A stretch of DNA of 64,000 nucleotides from Pseudomonadota bacterium (GTDB lineage Bacteria > Myxococcota_A > Bradymonadia > Bradymonadales > GCA-2716585): positions 1 to 64,000 of the forward strand of contig SYOX01000130.1 in NCBI GenBank assembly GCA_005804885.1, given 5' to 3'. How positions within the stretch are numbered: the stretch's first letter is position 1; each line of letters begins with the position of its first letter. Below are positions 34,501 through 42,558 of this stretch, in pieces. Both the position numbers and the translations under genes were made by a program. The notes beneath the pieces were generated by a model that saw nothing but the letters and a program-made list of their open reading frames with translations, made no database searches and was not told the DNA's origin.

Positions 34501-34724
34501 CGCGGGATGCAGTTGTTCTCCGTCCGGATGCGCTCGCTGCCGAGGATCTCCATCCGGCTCGAGCCGAAGACCTCCTGTCGGCGGGCGTTGAGCCGCTCGG
34601 CCTTCTGCGCCAGCGCTCGGCCGTGCTCCACGAGCCGCTTTCGGATGATCTCGTAATTGCCGCCCTCGACGAGGCTGATCTCCTCGGCGCCTGCGGTCTT
34701 GGGCTGCTGATCGGCGTCGCTCAT
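28599..34724 (-). CDS. Giant DUF3686-type AAA ATPase (annotated elsewhere as DNA repair ATPase)
   Basis: The 2041-residue product has an N-terminal region of several hundred residues typical of DUF3686 proteins (ISLVEGGNYEIIRKRLVEHGRALAQKAERLN). A long coiled-coil centre follows, then an AAA module near residue 1365 with Walker A SPPGYGKTT, Walker B VMLYVDDIQH and sensor-1 VVMAGNPYT. The C-terminus is helical and then Pro-rich and disordered. In other genomes this family is a neighbour of flotillin and an OB-fold membrane protein, the same order seen here. A membrane-associated remodelling role is more likely than classical DNA repair (inference). AGGAGA precedes ATG 34724. Residues about 1068-1143 are encoded by an in-frame repeat array. 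Confidence 0.85.
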   Translation of the reverse strand: MSDADQQPKTAGAEEISLVEGGNYEIIRKRLVEHGRALAQKAERLNARRQEVFGSSRMEILGSERIRTENNCIPRDIVNVGGRLLFGYNVFIGLRQTTRVQDVFTLHDFIQREGGFEFQEVAPSAGAEFLADPIFLKNFNDLYQYNKETHLQQLRVRDGRLLAVFQIGRSVRDVRVFQWGVDKNRVRYVDDRGDRHHVFPPSHDFVWKDTTRDDFRYGEHPHVSINDRIFVECVGGDLTVKVENNTADGLGIYREPVEDRNQALNDAEIQYAILGSLILLKVKPYRESAARYLVYSALTHKVVRIDSIGVACVQLPEDHGIIFPSGYFLRDGETKVFEHKVEGLEYKRMIRSPNGEDVLYVFHRRDEGLYVLLTYNLIRKEVQNPILCHGNSLFEDGKMVIFKAQEEETRVHQMQIWQTPFTSDEYAARQPNDGSFLSKIGNADLVRGISDGLSLQRAISAQKPTVQIYEDLIASAGRVIDAYHWLGHAEVGDLLSTVKEIRATADLIVDEFEKVLLMRKQAQEALELAVETQRKLFSGLRPEHWKAIESFVKAIGELRTQRGHLITLRELRYIDLERINALEAEIVEANNGLSRDAVRFLLKEGSLKPYHDEIDALTRKIDAVNTVVEAEPLRKRLEEMSLGLDLLTEVVGGLKIDDATARTRILEGISEVFALLNRTRALLEARRKELLGSESVAEFAAQFKLFGQSVTSALGLSDAPEKCDDQLSRLLVQLEDLESRFSEFDAFLLDLATKRDEVYEAFESRKQSLTEERQRRASNMTSAADRIIQGVLRRALAFKDDEGLNAYFASDAMVLKVRDLADQLRALGDSVKADDVEARIKAARDQALRSLRDKKDIYEDGANVIRLGRHRFSVNTQELELTMLPREDHMALHLTGTEFYERIDDPALNASRRFWPQHLVSEINAVYRAEYLAYCILDDAERKQSGLSLDLLRDATRAAGGLLKIVRDFSAARYDEGYDRGIHDADAADILEKLLHLRDTGGLLRFAATPRALACLFWAHGVDKKDADLLQRRARSLGRLRASFGHVDAMIAFGQELAALIERFIADNDLADGVHLADGVHLADGVNRADGVNRADGVSNGGDRADGVGADGVGADGVVDPARRRLGVDRADGVDRANGVHRADGVTLTSKQAGAYLAEELTQEHPRFVTSREASQLIDALMTHLDGAGVRSSFDADIKALSGSLRAQRDLVRAWLQGLIGGVGALAPLAHAIDEAVAIPMTERRIDRNVTAAMITAEVTGLLGQHPRINARALSLRLDEFLDRLDRYRRVHVPGYQAWRQLRQATLERERERLRLSEYLPRVLTSFVRNKLITDVYLPIIGDNLAKQMGALGDQKRTDLMGMLLLISPPGYGKTTLMEYIANRLGLIFMKINGPALGHGVTSLDPSEAPNATARQELLKVNLALEMGNNVMLYVDDIQHTHPEFLQKFISLCDAQRKIEGVWKGRTRTYDLRGKKFCVVMAGNPYTESGDKFQIPDMLANRADTYNLGDILDGREEVFSLSYIENSLTSNAALQPLATRDPEDTYKLIRLARGEDIPIQELKHNYAAVEVNEIVDVFKKLFVAQEVLLKVNQTYISSASQDDAYRTEPPFKLQGSYRNMNKITEKVASAMNAQELQSLIDDHYTGESQTLTVGAEQNLLKLAELRGRMSDEQRARWADIKKEFVRRRMMGGANDDPVMRVTGQLSSIVQEIEGLRGALDRSSLGDDLKGIREALKLGEVGAHLDGIRKSLQSADAAKAIAQHLDKIQQSLQDATLGQEIGRLRAELTEQSVKPQLVGIQESIKLAAHTAAAQTGAQAQMAAIAEHLQRLSASVDTLAGANMNIEIVNQPSKGLEEMLAQQVDVVEWTLVPLVRTMAQDLQGGREIWERLNEVLARMKSVDPSQLGQPTVFSEQQPTFSPARPQPATPGEPPRRRPIPRAEVPPPVAAKPDAPDDPEADHPQQARGPSSGVIRPAKVEKKPRPPRDGSPVTRPGLPHTEDEPPQPATQKLQAVQSAPPVGEPPTGASPRPVLPDDDSEGWS
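31296..31519 (-). repeat. In-frame 15-18 bp repeats inside the ATPase gene
   Basis: Degenerate units such as gacgccgtcggccagatg encode blocks of the type (H/N/D)(L/R)ADGV, about twelve copies. They sit in the linker before the AAA module. The array keeps the reading frame throughout. Confidence 0.85.
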
Positions 34725-34882
34725 CGGGGCGTCTCCTGGCAACGAGGGTGCGGCCTTGCGCCGCGCGACCTCGGCTCGCGTCGACCGGGCGACGTGGCCG
34801 AGGGCGCGCCATCATCGGTCGGGTCGGCCCGCGGGCAGACAGGGGCCAGGCCCCGATCCTCCGCCCGCAGGCCGGCCGCCCC

Positions 34883-37159
34883 CTAACCCTTGAGCTTGTC
34901 CAGGCCCAGCGCCCTGGCCTGCTCGATCAGGGTCTTGATCTTCTCCTTCTTGTCCTCGTCGGCCCCGAGGGCCATCTTGCCCAGCAGCGCCGCCAGCGAC
35001 AGGTTCGTCGCGTCCCCGGCCGTCAGCGCCGGCCGCGTCAGGATCTCCTTGAGGTCCGCCGGCAGGCTCTCCTGGCCGCTGAGGTAGTCCTTGAAGATCG
35101 CCTGGACCGATTCGGAGCTGTCGACGAAGCCGTCGACGCTGCGGCCCATCGTCACCGCCTGGACGAAGCGCTCGAAGAAGGCGCCGTCGCCGCCGACGAT
35201 CTTGATGTCGGCCGACTTGAAGGCCTCGGCCATGACGGTGGCCTGCGCCTTGGCGATGTCCCGCTGGGCGTGAATGGCCTCGAGCTTGATCGACTGGGCC
35301 GTCTGCAGCTTGAGCCGGAACTCCTCGTGCTCGCGGCCGACGCCGTCGAGCGCCTTCATCGCCGTCGCCTTCTCGGCCAGCCCCGCCGCCTCGGCCTGGA
35401 GCTTCTCGCGGATCGTGACCGCCTCGGCCAGCCCGTGCTTCTCCAGCGCCGAGGCCTCGGCCACACCGGCCTTCTCGGTCGCCGCCGCGTCGGCCTCCTT
35501 GACCCGCGCCATCGCCATGCCCTGCTCTTCGGAGGACCGCGCGTCGGCCAGCTTCTGCTCGTAGCTCACCTTGGCCTGGGCCATCCCGTACTTCTCCAGC
35601 GCCGTCGCGTCGGCCTCCTTGACCCGCGCCATCGCCATGCCCTTCTCCTCCTGACCGGCGGCCTCGGCCTGGAGCTTCTCCTTCATCACCCTCGCCTCGG
35701 CCAGCCCCTCCTTCTCCAGCGCCATGGCGTGGACCTCCTTGACCCGCGCCTCGGCCAGCCCCGGCGCCGCGCGCTCGGCCTGCTCGCCCTCGGCCAGCCG
35801 CTGCTTGGCCTTGGCCGTCTTGTCGGCCGCCTCCAGATCAGCCTCCGCCAGCGTCAAGCGCTCCTTGGCCTTGAAGCGCGAGACCTGCTCCTGGGCGTCG
35901 GCCGCCTTGATCGTCTTGACCAGCTGCTCCTCGGCGTCCGCCTCGGCCCCGATCACCTTGACGCTCTTGCTCCGATCGGCCTCCTTGAGCGCCCGCAGAT
36001 CCTTGATCTGCTCCTCCTCCTCCGCCACCGTCTTCTCGACCGAGATCCGATCCCGGATGATCTCCGCGATCTCCTTGCGCTGCTTCTCGAGCTGCTTCTC
36101 CTTGTCGATCCGCTCCAGCTCCACCTTGCGCTCGCGCGAGATCGCCTCAAGCGCCCGCTCCATCTCCACCCGCTCGGCCTCGACCGCCAAGGCACCCTGC
36201 CGCCGCGTCTTGGCGATCTCCACCTCCCTCTGCTTGTTCTCCTCCCGGATCGCCAGCGCCTCGTCGGTCTTGATCCTGGACTCCTCGGCCTCCTGGCGCT
36301 TCTGGGCCTGGAGTATCATCACCGTGGCGCGCTCCTCGGTCTGCACCGCCGCGATCTCCCTCTTCTGGATCTCCACCGCCCGCGCGTCGTCCTGCTCCAG
36401 GGCCAGGATCTCCTTGTGCGCCGAGACGTCCTGATCCTTGATCCGCTTCTTCTCCTCGTTGGTGAACTGGTTGGTCTCGATCCGCTCCTTGGTCGTCAGC
36501 TGCGTGATCTTCTTGATGCCCTGGGCGTCGAGGATGTTGTGCTCGTCCAGCGAGTCGATCGGCGTCTGCTCCAGGTAGTCGATCGCCGCGTCCTCAAGCC
36601 GGTAGCCGTTGAGATCCTCGCCGATGACCTGCAAGATCTTGTCGCGAAAGGACTCCCGCTCCGTGAACAGCTCGATGAAGTCCATCTGCTTGCCCACCGT
36701 CTTGAGCGCCTCGGAGAACTTCGCGTTGAAGAGCGCCTCGAGCGTATCCGGGTCCGAGGCCCGGAGGCAGCCGATCGCCTGGGCCACCTTGAGCACGTCC
36801 TCCTGCGTCTTGTTGACCCGCACGAAGAAGATGACCTTGATGTCCGCCCGGATGTTGTCCGAGCAGATCAACCCGTCCTTGCCCCGACGGTCGATCTCGA
36901 TCGTCTTGATCGAGATGTCCATCACCTCGGCCCTGTGCAGGATCGGCAGCACCACCGACCCCGTGAAGGTCACCTCCGCCTCCTCCTTGAGCTTGTTGAC
37001 GATCAAGGCCTTGCCCTGATCGACCTTCCGGTAGAACTTCATCAACATCACCGGCAACCCGACGAAGATCACCAGGATGATGACCCCGACGGCCACCAGG
37101 ATGGCGATCAGGCTCGGATCCACGGCCGCAGCGAGCATCGGAACGAGGCTTGAGTCCAT
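34883..37159 (-). CDS. Flotillin-family (SPFH/band 7) membrane protein, YqiK-like
   Basis: The 758-residue product has one N-terminal membrane segment (about 13-38: LIAILVAVGVIILVIFVGLPVML). An SPFH domain follows (about 45-250: GKALIVNKLKEEAEVTFTGSVVLPILHRAEVMDISIKTIEI, CSDNIRADIKVIFFVRV). A very long Ala/Glu/Lys coiled coil then has repeated modules (AEARVxxEKLQAEAAG, KGMAMARVKEADA). Flotillins assemble into membrane microdomain scaffolds. The usual length is 500-700, so this one has an extended coil. AGGAGG lies 7 bases before ATG 37159. It is the middle gene of a three-gene cluster with the OB-fold protein and the AAA ATPase. Confidence 0.92.
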   Translation of the reverse strand: MDSSLVPMLAAAVDPSLIAILVAVGVIILVIFVGLPVMLMKFYRKVDQGKALIVNKLKEEAEVTFTGSVVLPILHRAEVMDISIKTIEIDRRGKDGLICSDNIRADIKVIFFVRVNKTQEDVLKVAQAIGCLRASDPDTLEALFNAKFSEALKTVGKQMDFIELFTERESFRDKILQVIGEDLNGYRLEDAAIDYLEQTPIDSLDEHNILDAQGIKKITQLTTKERIETNQFTNEEKKRIKDQDVSAHKEILALEQDDARAVEIQKREIAAVQTEERATVMILQAQKRQEAEESRIKTDEALAIREENKQREVEIAKTRRQGALAVEAERVEMERALEAISRERKVELERIDKEKQLEKQRKEIAEIIRDRISVEKTVAEEEEQIKDLRALKEADRSKSVKVIGAEADAEEQLVKTIKAADAQEQVSRFKAKERLTLAEADLEAADKTAKAKQRLAEGEQAERAAPGLAEARVKEVHAMALEKEGLAEARVMKEKLQAEAAGQEEKGMAMARVKEADATALEKYGMAQAKVSYEQKLADARSSEEQGMAMARVKEADAAATEKAGVAEASALEKHGLAEAVTIREKLQAEAAGLAEKATAMKALDGVGREHEEFRLKLQTAQSIKLEAIHAQRDIAKAQATVMAEAFKSADIKIVGGDGAFFERFVQAVTMGRSVDGFVDSSESVQAIFKDYLSGQESLPADLKEILTRPALTAGDATNLSLAALLGKMALGADEDKKEKIKTLIEQARALGLDKLKG

Positions 37160-37242
37160 GAGGGCTTCCTCCTGAGTTGCTGATATCCAAATCTTGAAAA
37201 CAGAGCGCGAGGCACAGGCCCCGACGCCGATCTCCTTCAACA

Positions 37243-38082
37243 CTAACGCGAGCGCCGGACGGCCTGGCTGACCTCCTGGCCCACCTCCTTATCCTGACCC
37301 CGGACGTCCACGAACGCGTCCATCGGCTCGACGTGGTAGACGTTCTGATCCTTGTCGTAATCGATGATCAAGGCCTTGTCGCCCTTCGTCAGCCGGTTCT
37401 CACGCTCGCAGCGCGTCGCCAGGATCAGCTCCCCGCCGCCCCCCATCAACCGACCCTGGCCGTGCCGCGCCGTCACCGTCTGCGTCATGATCACGATCTC
37501 CCTGCCCACCAGCGTCTCCTGACCGCGATGCACGTGCGTCACGAAGAGCCTCCCCAGAGGCCTGACCGTCAACGAGGTCAACAACACCGACGACACCATC
37601 GACGCGGCCACCACCAGCGACCCGAGCGCCGCCGGCGGCAAGAAATCCAGCGGCGACAGCCACCGCATCCCCATGAAGGTCAACAGCCATACATAGACCA
37701 GCAGGACGCTGAGCACCACCGTCATCGGCGCGCTCCGCAGCCTCAGCGCCGTCATCAACCCCACCAGCGCCGACAGCACCCCGCCGCCGGCCTCCACTGC
37801 CGCCTCGTGCGCCGCCTCGTGCGCCGCCTCGTGCGCCGCCTCGTGCGCCGCCTCGCTCAAGCCCTCGTGCAGCGCCTCGTGCGCCGCCTCGCTCAGGCCC
37901 TCGTGCAGCGCCTCACCGGCGCCCTCGGCCACGCCCTCCGACGCCCCGTCCAGGTCGAACTCCAACATGTGGATGTCGAGCGCGCCCAGCACGACGAAGA
38001 GCCAGTAGAGCATCACCAACCCGAGCAGCCCCGTAAAGACCACCGTCGGGAAGGTGAGCGCGAGGTTGAGGAACTCCATCAT
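37243..38082 (-). CDS. YqiJ/DUF1449-like OB-fold membrane protein
   Basis: The 279-residue product has an N-terminal membrane segment (FLNLALTFPTVVFTGLLGLVMLYWLFVVLGALDIHM). A linker made of AHEA repeats follows, then two or three further membrane segments (MTVVLSVLLVYVWLLTFMGM, LGSLVVAASMVSSVLLTSL). A C-terminal beta-rich OB-like domain (GREIVIMTQTVTARHGQGRLMGGGGELILATRC) completes it. Such proteins are operon partners of SPFH proteins and are thought to stabilise or traffic the scaffold. It lies 83 bp upstream of the flotillin start. The two adjacent ATGs (38082, 38079) have only a weak AGGTG site. Confidence 0.85.
   Translation of the reverse strand: MMEFLNLALTFPTVVFTGLLGLVMLYWLFVVLGALDIHMLEFDLDGASEGVAEGAGEALHEGLSEAAHEALHEGLSEAAHEAAHEAAHEAAHEAAVEAGGGVLSALVGLMTALRLRSAPMTVVLSVLLVYVWLLTFMGMRWLSPLDFLPPAALGSLVVAASMVSSVLLTSLTVRPLGRLFVTHVHRGQETLVGREIVIMTQTVTARHGQGRLMGGGGELILATRCERENRLTKGDKALIIDYDKDQNVYHVEPMDAFVDVRGQDKEVGQEVSQAVRRSR
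37798..37916 (-). repeat. In-frame 12-bp repeats encoding AHEA
   Basis: Runs of gccgcctcgtgc (minus strand: AHEA) and a 42-bp compound unit (EALHEGLSEAAH) repeat between the first and second membrane segments of the OB-fold protein. Confidence 0.85.
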
Positions 38083-38473
38083 GGAAACAACACCTGAAGC
38101 CAGGGACTCGGACGATTCAAAGCGCGCATGAGGCAGGCCGCACCTTACAGAACCCCCCCCTTTTTGGAAAGACCCCCTTTGGCTCCACGGCCTCCCCCCT
38201 CCCTCGTCGACCCTCCCCCACGCTCGATCTCCGCCCGACACACAGGACGGCGCTCAACCGCGCCCCACGACAGGCCGCCCAAACAACCTCATCACCCCCG
38301 ACGACGCCCCCGTGGCCGCCCCCATCCCCCCACCCGGAGGTCGACCGCCCGGCCGACCGCGAGGTCCACCGCGAGCACCTCAACGACCCCCGCAGCGGCC
38401 CGCGCGCCCTGTACTCTCGACGCGCCCCAGGCTATGTTGGCCCCGCCCGCTCCGCACCGGGCCAGGGAGAGCA
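38083..38473. other. Divergent intergenic region, C-rich on the plus strand
   Basis: This 391-bp region separates the YqiJ-like gene from folK. It is strongly C-rich on the plus strand with homopolymer C and T runs (for example aacccccccctttttgg at 38152). ORFs in it have no family support. I see no convincing sigma70 or sigma54 promoter, although one must exist for each side. Confidence 0.5.
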
Positions 38474-38995
38474 ATGCTCAGGGACGTCTACATCGGCCTC
38501 GGCTCCAACACCGGCGACCGGCGCTCAGCCCTCCAGCGCGCCCTCGCCGCGCTCGCCCTCCGCCTCGCCGCCCCCATCCGGCCCTCGCGCCCCTTCGAAA
38601 CCGAACCTCGCCTCGACCTCGACCAGCCGACATTCCTCAACATGGCCGCGCACTTGCGCACCGACCTCGGCCCGCGCGCCCTGCTCGACATCCTCCTCGA
38701 CGTCGAGGCCCACCTGGGCCGCCTTCGCGACGCCGACCGACCCAAGGGCCCACGCCACATCGACCTGGACCTGCTCCTCGTCGGCGACCTCGTCCTCGAC
38801 GAGCCCGGGCTGCACCTGCCCCACCCAGGGCTCCCGCTGCGCCGCTTCGTCCTGGCCCCCATGGCCGACATCGCCCCCGACGCCCTCGTCCCCGGACTCG
38901 ACCTCACCATCACCGCGCTGCTCGAGCGCTGCCCCGATCTGGGCTGGGTCCGACCGCTGCCTCACTTGCCCTCTCTCGACCCGAGGTCCTCATGA
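38474..38995 (+). CDS. folK: 2-amino-4-hydroxy-6-hydroxymethyldihydropteridine diphosphokinase
   Basis: The 173-residue product is HPPK, which transfers pyrophosphate from ATP to 6-hydroxymethyl-7,8-dihydropterin in folate synthesis. Diagnostic blocks are DVYIGLGSNTGDR at the N-terminus, the pterin-binding PFETEP and FLNMAAHL, and the ATP/metal region RPKGPRHIDLDLLLVGD with its two Asp ligands. HPHPGLPLRRFVLAPMADIAPD closes the family pattern (LPHPGL). The ATG at 38474 matches the family start and follows AGGGAGAG. The last four bases (ATGA) overlap the next gene, a TPR lipoprotein. No other folate genes are in the window. Confidence 0.95.
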   Translation: MLRDVYIGLGSNTGDRRSALQRALAALALRLAAPIRPSRPFETEPRLDLDQPTFLNMAAHLRTDLGPRALLDILLDVEAHLGRLRDADRPKGPRHIDLDLLLVGDLVLDEPGLHLPHPGLPLRRFVLAPMADIAPDALVPGLDLTITALLERCPDLGWVRPLPHLPSLDPRSS

Positions 38996-40236
38996 TGACC
39001 CCCCCGATCACCCGCCGACCCCTGGCCTCCGGCTCGCACCCCCTCAGCGCGCGAACCCGCCCCTCTGCCCCCCTCCGCCCCCGAAGCCTCGGATCGCGGA
39101 CCCTCAAAGCGGCGGCCCTCTCGCTCGCGCTCGCGCTGACCTCCGCGTGCAACCCCCCGCCCCCGGTCCAGCGCTCCGCCGGCACCGACCTGACCCGCCC
39201 GCTGGCCACCCGCTACGAAGACCCCGGCCTCGGCGACCGCGCCATCCCCGAGTCGCAAAAGCAGGAGATCGAGCGCCTGAGCGCCCTGATGGACAAGTTC
39301 TTCGGCGAGCGCGAGGCGCTGATGAAGAACCCCGAGACCGAGCGCTACCTCGACCAGCTCGAACAATGGGCCCGCTGGACCAGCCGCTACCTGGAGCTCG
39401 TCAACGTCTACCGCGAGGCCTTCGACGCCTCAGGCCCCGGCCACTTCTCCGCCCCGCGCCTCGTCCTGGGCTACATCAACCTCGGACAGCCGCGCCAGGC
39501 CCGACTGATCCTCGATCAAGTCCGCGAGGCACGCCCCGACGACGCCCGCGCGCACTTCCTCCACGGCTACCTGCTCAGCTTCGAAGGCCCCATCAACGAC
39601 GCCCGCGGTCGCGAGGTCGGCCGCAACTGGGCCCGCGCCATCGAGATCGACCCCGACCTCAAGTACCTCTACCCCATCAGCGCCAAGGTCATCAAAGAGC
39701 GCCTGGCCGAGATCGAGCGCACCTTCGGCAAGCTCTCCACCGCCGACCCCGCCCGCGCCGCTGATCCCGCCAAAGCCCCCGATCCCTCCAACGAACCCGT
39801 CGCCGCAGACACGCCCCCCGCCGACGCGCCCCCCCCCGACGCCCCCCCCGCCGAGATCACCGAGATCGAGAAGGAGATCCTCCAGGCCGAGTCGCTGCTG
39901 GCCTCCGGCGTCACCAACGCCGCCTACCCCGCCTTCCAGCGGATCCTGGCCGTCGAACCCAACAACTCCCGCGCCCTCTACGGCCGCGCCATGGCCGGCT
40001 GGCAGGCCATCGGCGCCTACGAGCGCGACAAGGCCATCGGCCTGCTCAACGCCGTCGCCCTGCGCGATGACCTCACCTCCAACCAGATGTACGAGCTCGG
40101 CACCCTCTACTTCAAGGAGGTCAAGGACACCCCCAAGGCCCTCGCCCTCTGGCAAAAGCTCCTGACCCGAGATCCCGCCTTCGCCGAAAAAGTCCGCCTC
40201 GCCGATGTCATCGAGCGCGTCTCCAAGTCGCCCTGA
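38992..40236 (+). CDS. TPR-repeat lipoprotein
   Basis: The 414-residue product has a long signal region ending in a lipobox (LSLALALTSAC). A linker follows, then helical TPR-like repeats (PRLVLGYINLGQPRQARLILDQVREARPDDARAHFLHGYLLSFEGPINDA; YPAFQRILAVEPNNSRALYGRAMAGWQAIGAYERDKAIGLLNAV; MYELGTLYFKEVKDTPKALALWQKLLTRDP). A Pro/Ala/Asp-rich linker (about 265-300) separates two repeat blocks. It is probably anchored in the outer membrane facing the periplasm as a scaffold. The start overlaps folK by four bases, and a second in-frame ATG is at 38995. Confidence 0.85.
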   Translation: MMTPPITRRPLASGSHPLSARTRPSAPLRPRSLGSRTLKAAALSLALALTSACNPPPPVQRSAGTDLTRPLATRYEDPGLGDRAIPESQKQEIERLSALMDKFFGEREALMKNPETERYLDQLEQWARWTSRYLELVNVYREAFDASGPGHFSAPRLVLGYINLGQPRQARLILDQVREARPDDARAHFLHGYLLSFEGPINDARGREVGRNWARAIEIDPDLKYLYPISAKVIKERLAEIERTFGKLSTADPARAADPAKAPDPSNEPVAADTPPADAPPPDAPPAEITEIEKEILQAESLLASGVTNAAYPAFQRILAVEPNNSRALYGRAMAGWQAIGAYERDKAIGLLNAVALRDDLTSNQMYELGTLYFKEVKDTPKALALWQKLLTRDPAFAEKVRLADVIERVSKSP

Positions 40237-40320
40237 CCCTCCTTTGGGCAACGCGCACGCCGTCGATCGACGCAAGCTGTTGTAATCACTCGTGTAATGG
40301 CTCGCGCGGCCGCCGGGAGG

Positions 40321-42558
40321 TCAACTCTGCAGTCGCCGGGCCAGCCGCGTGAAGCGCGCCCGGGCCTTGACGTTGCGCACCGCCCGGTTGAGCGCCGTGT
40401 CCATCACGATCAGGACGGCCAGCTCCCTGGCGCGCGTCAGCGCCGTATAGAGCAGGTTGCGCTCCAGCAGGACGTAATGCGCCGTCGCCAGCACGATCAC
40501 CACCGCCGGGTACTCCGAGCCCTGCGACTTGTGGGCCGTGATCGCATAGGCCAGCGACAGCTCGTCGAGCTCGTCGGCCTGGTAGGTCACAATCTGGCCG
40601 TCCATGTCGGCCTCGATCCCGAAGACCTCGCCCTCGCCGTTGACCAGCACCCGGCTGACGCGCCCCACGTCGCCGTTGAAGACCTCCTTCTCATAGTTGT
40701 TGCGCAGCTGCATGACCCGATCGCCGGCCCGGAAGATCCGCCCCGCCTGCCGGGCCTCGGCCCCGATCGCCGGGTTGAGCAGCTCCTGAAGCTCCTCGTT
40801 GAGCCGCTTGCAGCCCACCGGCCCCTTGTGCATCGGCGCGATGACCTGCACGTCGCGCCCTGGGTCGTAGCCAAAGGCCTTCGGGATCCTCTCGGTGACA
40901 ACCTTGAGGGTCATGCGCCGCAGCGCCTCGGCGTCCTCGCACGACAACACATAGAAGTCGATCAGCTCCCCCTTGGGCGCCTTGAGCCGCTCAGGGAGCT
41001 GCCCCTCGTTGATCCGGTGGGCATTGCGGATGATCGCCGACTCCTGGGACTGGCGAAAGACCGTCGTCAGCCGGCAGACCGGGATGACCTCCGAGTTGAT
41101 CAGGTCCGAGAGCACGTCGCCCGGACCCACCGAGGGCAGCTGATCCACGTCGCCGACCAGCACCAGGCGGCAACCCGCCGGCACCGCGTCGACCAGCGCC
41201 CGCATCAGGTGCACGTCGATCATCGACGACTCGTCCACGACCATGATCCTGGCCTCGATCGGGTTCTCCCGGTTGCGCTGGAAGCCGCCGGCCTTGAACG
41301 AGAACTCCAGCGTCCGATGCAAGGTCGCGGCCGGCTCCCCCGTCGCCTCGCTCAGCCGACGGGCGGCCCGCCCCGTCGGCGCGGCCAGCTTGATCGCCCA
41401 CCCCAGGCTCTGGGACGCCCGGCAGATCGCCCGCACCAGAGTCGTCTTGCCCGTCCCCGGACCCCCCGTGATCACCACCACCTGATTGGACAGCGCCATG
41501 TCGATGGCCCGCCGCTGCAGCGGCGCAAGCTCCACCCCCAGCTCCCCCTCGACCGCCCGCACGACCGCCTCGGACCCCGGCCCCCCCCGGACCCCCTCTC
41601 GCGCGGCCAGCAGCCGGTGGAGGCCGTCCGCGCAAGCCCGCTCGGCCTCCCAGGCCCGGCGACCGTACACCGCCAAGTGCCCCCCGAGCCCCGTCGAATC
41701 CTCGGCCTCGGGCACCGGCTCGTTGAGCACCTGCTCCTCGCGCTCCAGCACCTCGATCCCCCCCCGGATCTGCCCCTCGGCGACCTGGAGGTAGTCGACC
41801 GTCTTCTCCACCAGCACCTCCATGGGCAGGTAGAGGTGGCCGTCGCTCTGCGCCTCGCGCAGCACCTGCAGGATGCCCGCGCGCACCCGCCGCGGATCGT
41901 CCCCCTTGATCCCCAGCTTGAAGGCCACCTGATCGGCCATTCGAAAGCCGATCCCGAAGATGTGCTGCGCCAGCGCGTAGGGGTTGCGCTTGACCTGCTC
42001 GACGGCCTGATCCCCATAGGCCTTGCGGATGCGCGCCGTGTAGGCGCCCGTGACCCCGTGGCTGAGCAAGAAGAGCGTGATCCTCCGCTCGTCCTGCTTC
42101 TCCTTCCAAGCCTTGGCGATGCGCTCGACCCGCACCTTGCCGATCCCCTCCACCTCGGCCAGCCGACCTGGAGATTGCTCAATGATCTCAAGGGTCTCCG
42201 GCCCGAAGTGGGCCACGAGGCGCTTCGCCAGCACCGGCCCGACACCCTCCACCTTGCCGTGGGCCAGGTAGCGCTCCATGCCCTCGGCGGTCACCGGCGC
42301 GTCGCTGAGCGTCTGCTCCACGATGAACTGCTGGCCGAACTCCGGGTGCATCTTCCAGCGCCCCTTCATCTCCAGCGACTCCCCCGGCCACGCCCCCATC
42401 AGGTTGCCCACGATCGTCACCGTCTGGCCGAAGTGCCGACCGGGCAAGGGCGGCGTGAGCAGATCGGCGATCGTCCAGCTCTGGTCGTCGTTGGCGTACC
42501 GGATGCGATCCAGCGTGCCCGTGAGGCTGTCGAGCGGGCCCTCGTCGCGATCGGTCAT
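40321..42558 (-). CDS. recD2: RecD2-type ATP-dependent 5'-3' DNA helicase
   Basis: The 745-residue product is a superfamily 1B helicase of the RecD2 class, which lacks RecBC partners. It has the N-terminal OB-like and helix-hairpin-helix region (GKVEGVGPVLAKRLVAHFG, LAEVEGIGKVRVERIAKAW). Helicase motifs follow: Walker A VVITGGPGTGKTT (near residue 369), motif Ia LAAPTGRAARRL, Walker B IMVVDESSMID, motif III LVLVGDVDQLPSVGPG, and the C-terminal SH3-like and motif VI region (YAITAHKSQGSEYPAVV, YTALTRAR). Length is normal. Known RecD2 proteins help resolve replication and repair intermediates. It is translationally coupled (ATGA) to the upstream coiled-coil gene, under a promoter with a LexA-box-like dyad. 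Confidence 0.93.
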   Translation of the reverse strand: MTDRDEGPLDSLTGTLDRIRYANDDQSWTIADLLTPPLPGRHFGQTVTIVGNLMGAWPGESLEMKGRWKMHPEFGQQFIVEQTLSDAPVTAEGMERYLAHGKVEGVGPVLAKRLVAHFGPETLEIIEQSPGRLAEVEGIGKVRVERIAKAWKEKQDERRITLFLLSHGVTGAYTARIRKAYGDQAVEQVKRNPYALAQHIFGIGFRMADQVAFKLGIKGDDPRRVRAGILQVLREAQSDGHLYLPMEVLVEKTVDYLQVAEGQIRGGIEVLEREEQVLNEPVPEAEDSTGLGGHLAVYGRRAWEAERACADGLHRLLAAREGVRGGPGSEAVVRAVEGELGVELAPLQRRAIDMALSNQVVVITGGPGTGKTTLVRAICRASQSLGWAIKLAAPTGRAARRLSEATGEPAATLHRTLEFSFKAGGFQRNRENPIEARIMVVDESSMIDVHLMRALVDAVPAGCRLVLVGDVDQLPSVGPGDVLSDLINSEVIPVCRLTTVFRQSQESAIIRNAHRINEGQLPERLKAPKGELIDFYVLSCEDAEALRRMTLKVVTERIPKAFGYDPGRDVQVIAPMHKGPVGCKRLNEELQELLNPAIGAEARQAGRIFRAGDRVMQLRNNYEKEVFNGDVGRVSRVLVNGEGEVFGIEADMDGQIVTYQADELDELSLAYAITAHKSQGSEYPAVVIVLATAHYVLLERNLLYTALTRARELAVLIVMDTALNRAVRNVKARARFTRLARRLQS

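Noticed and set aside
31173-34886. 1237-residue plus-strand ORF
   Set aside because: It is a shadow of the giant ATPase on the minus strand; its composition is compositionally biased with no family motif.
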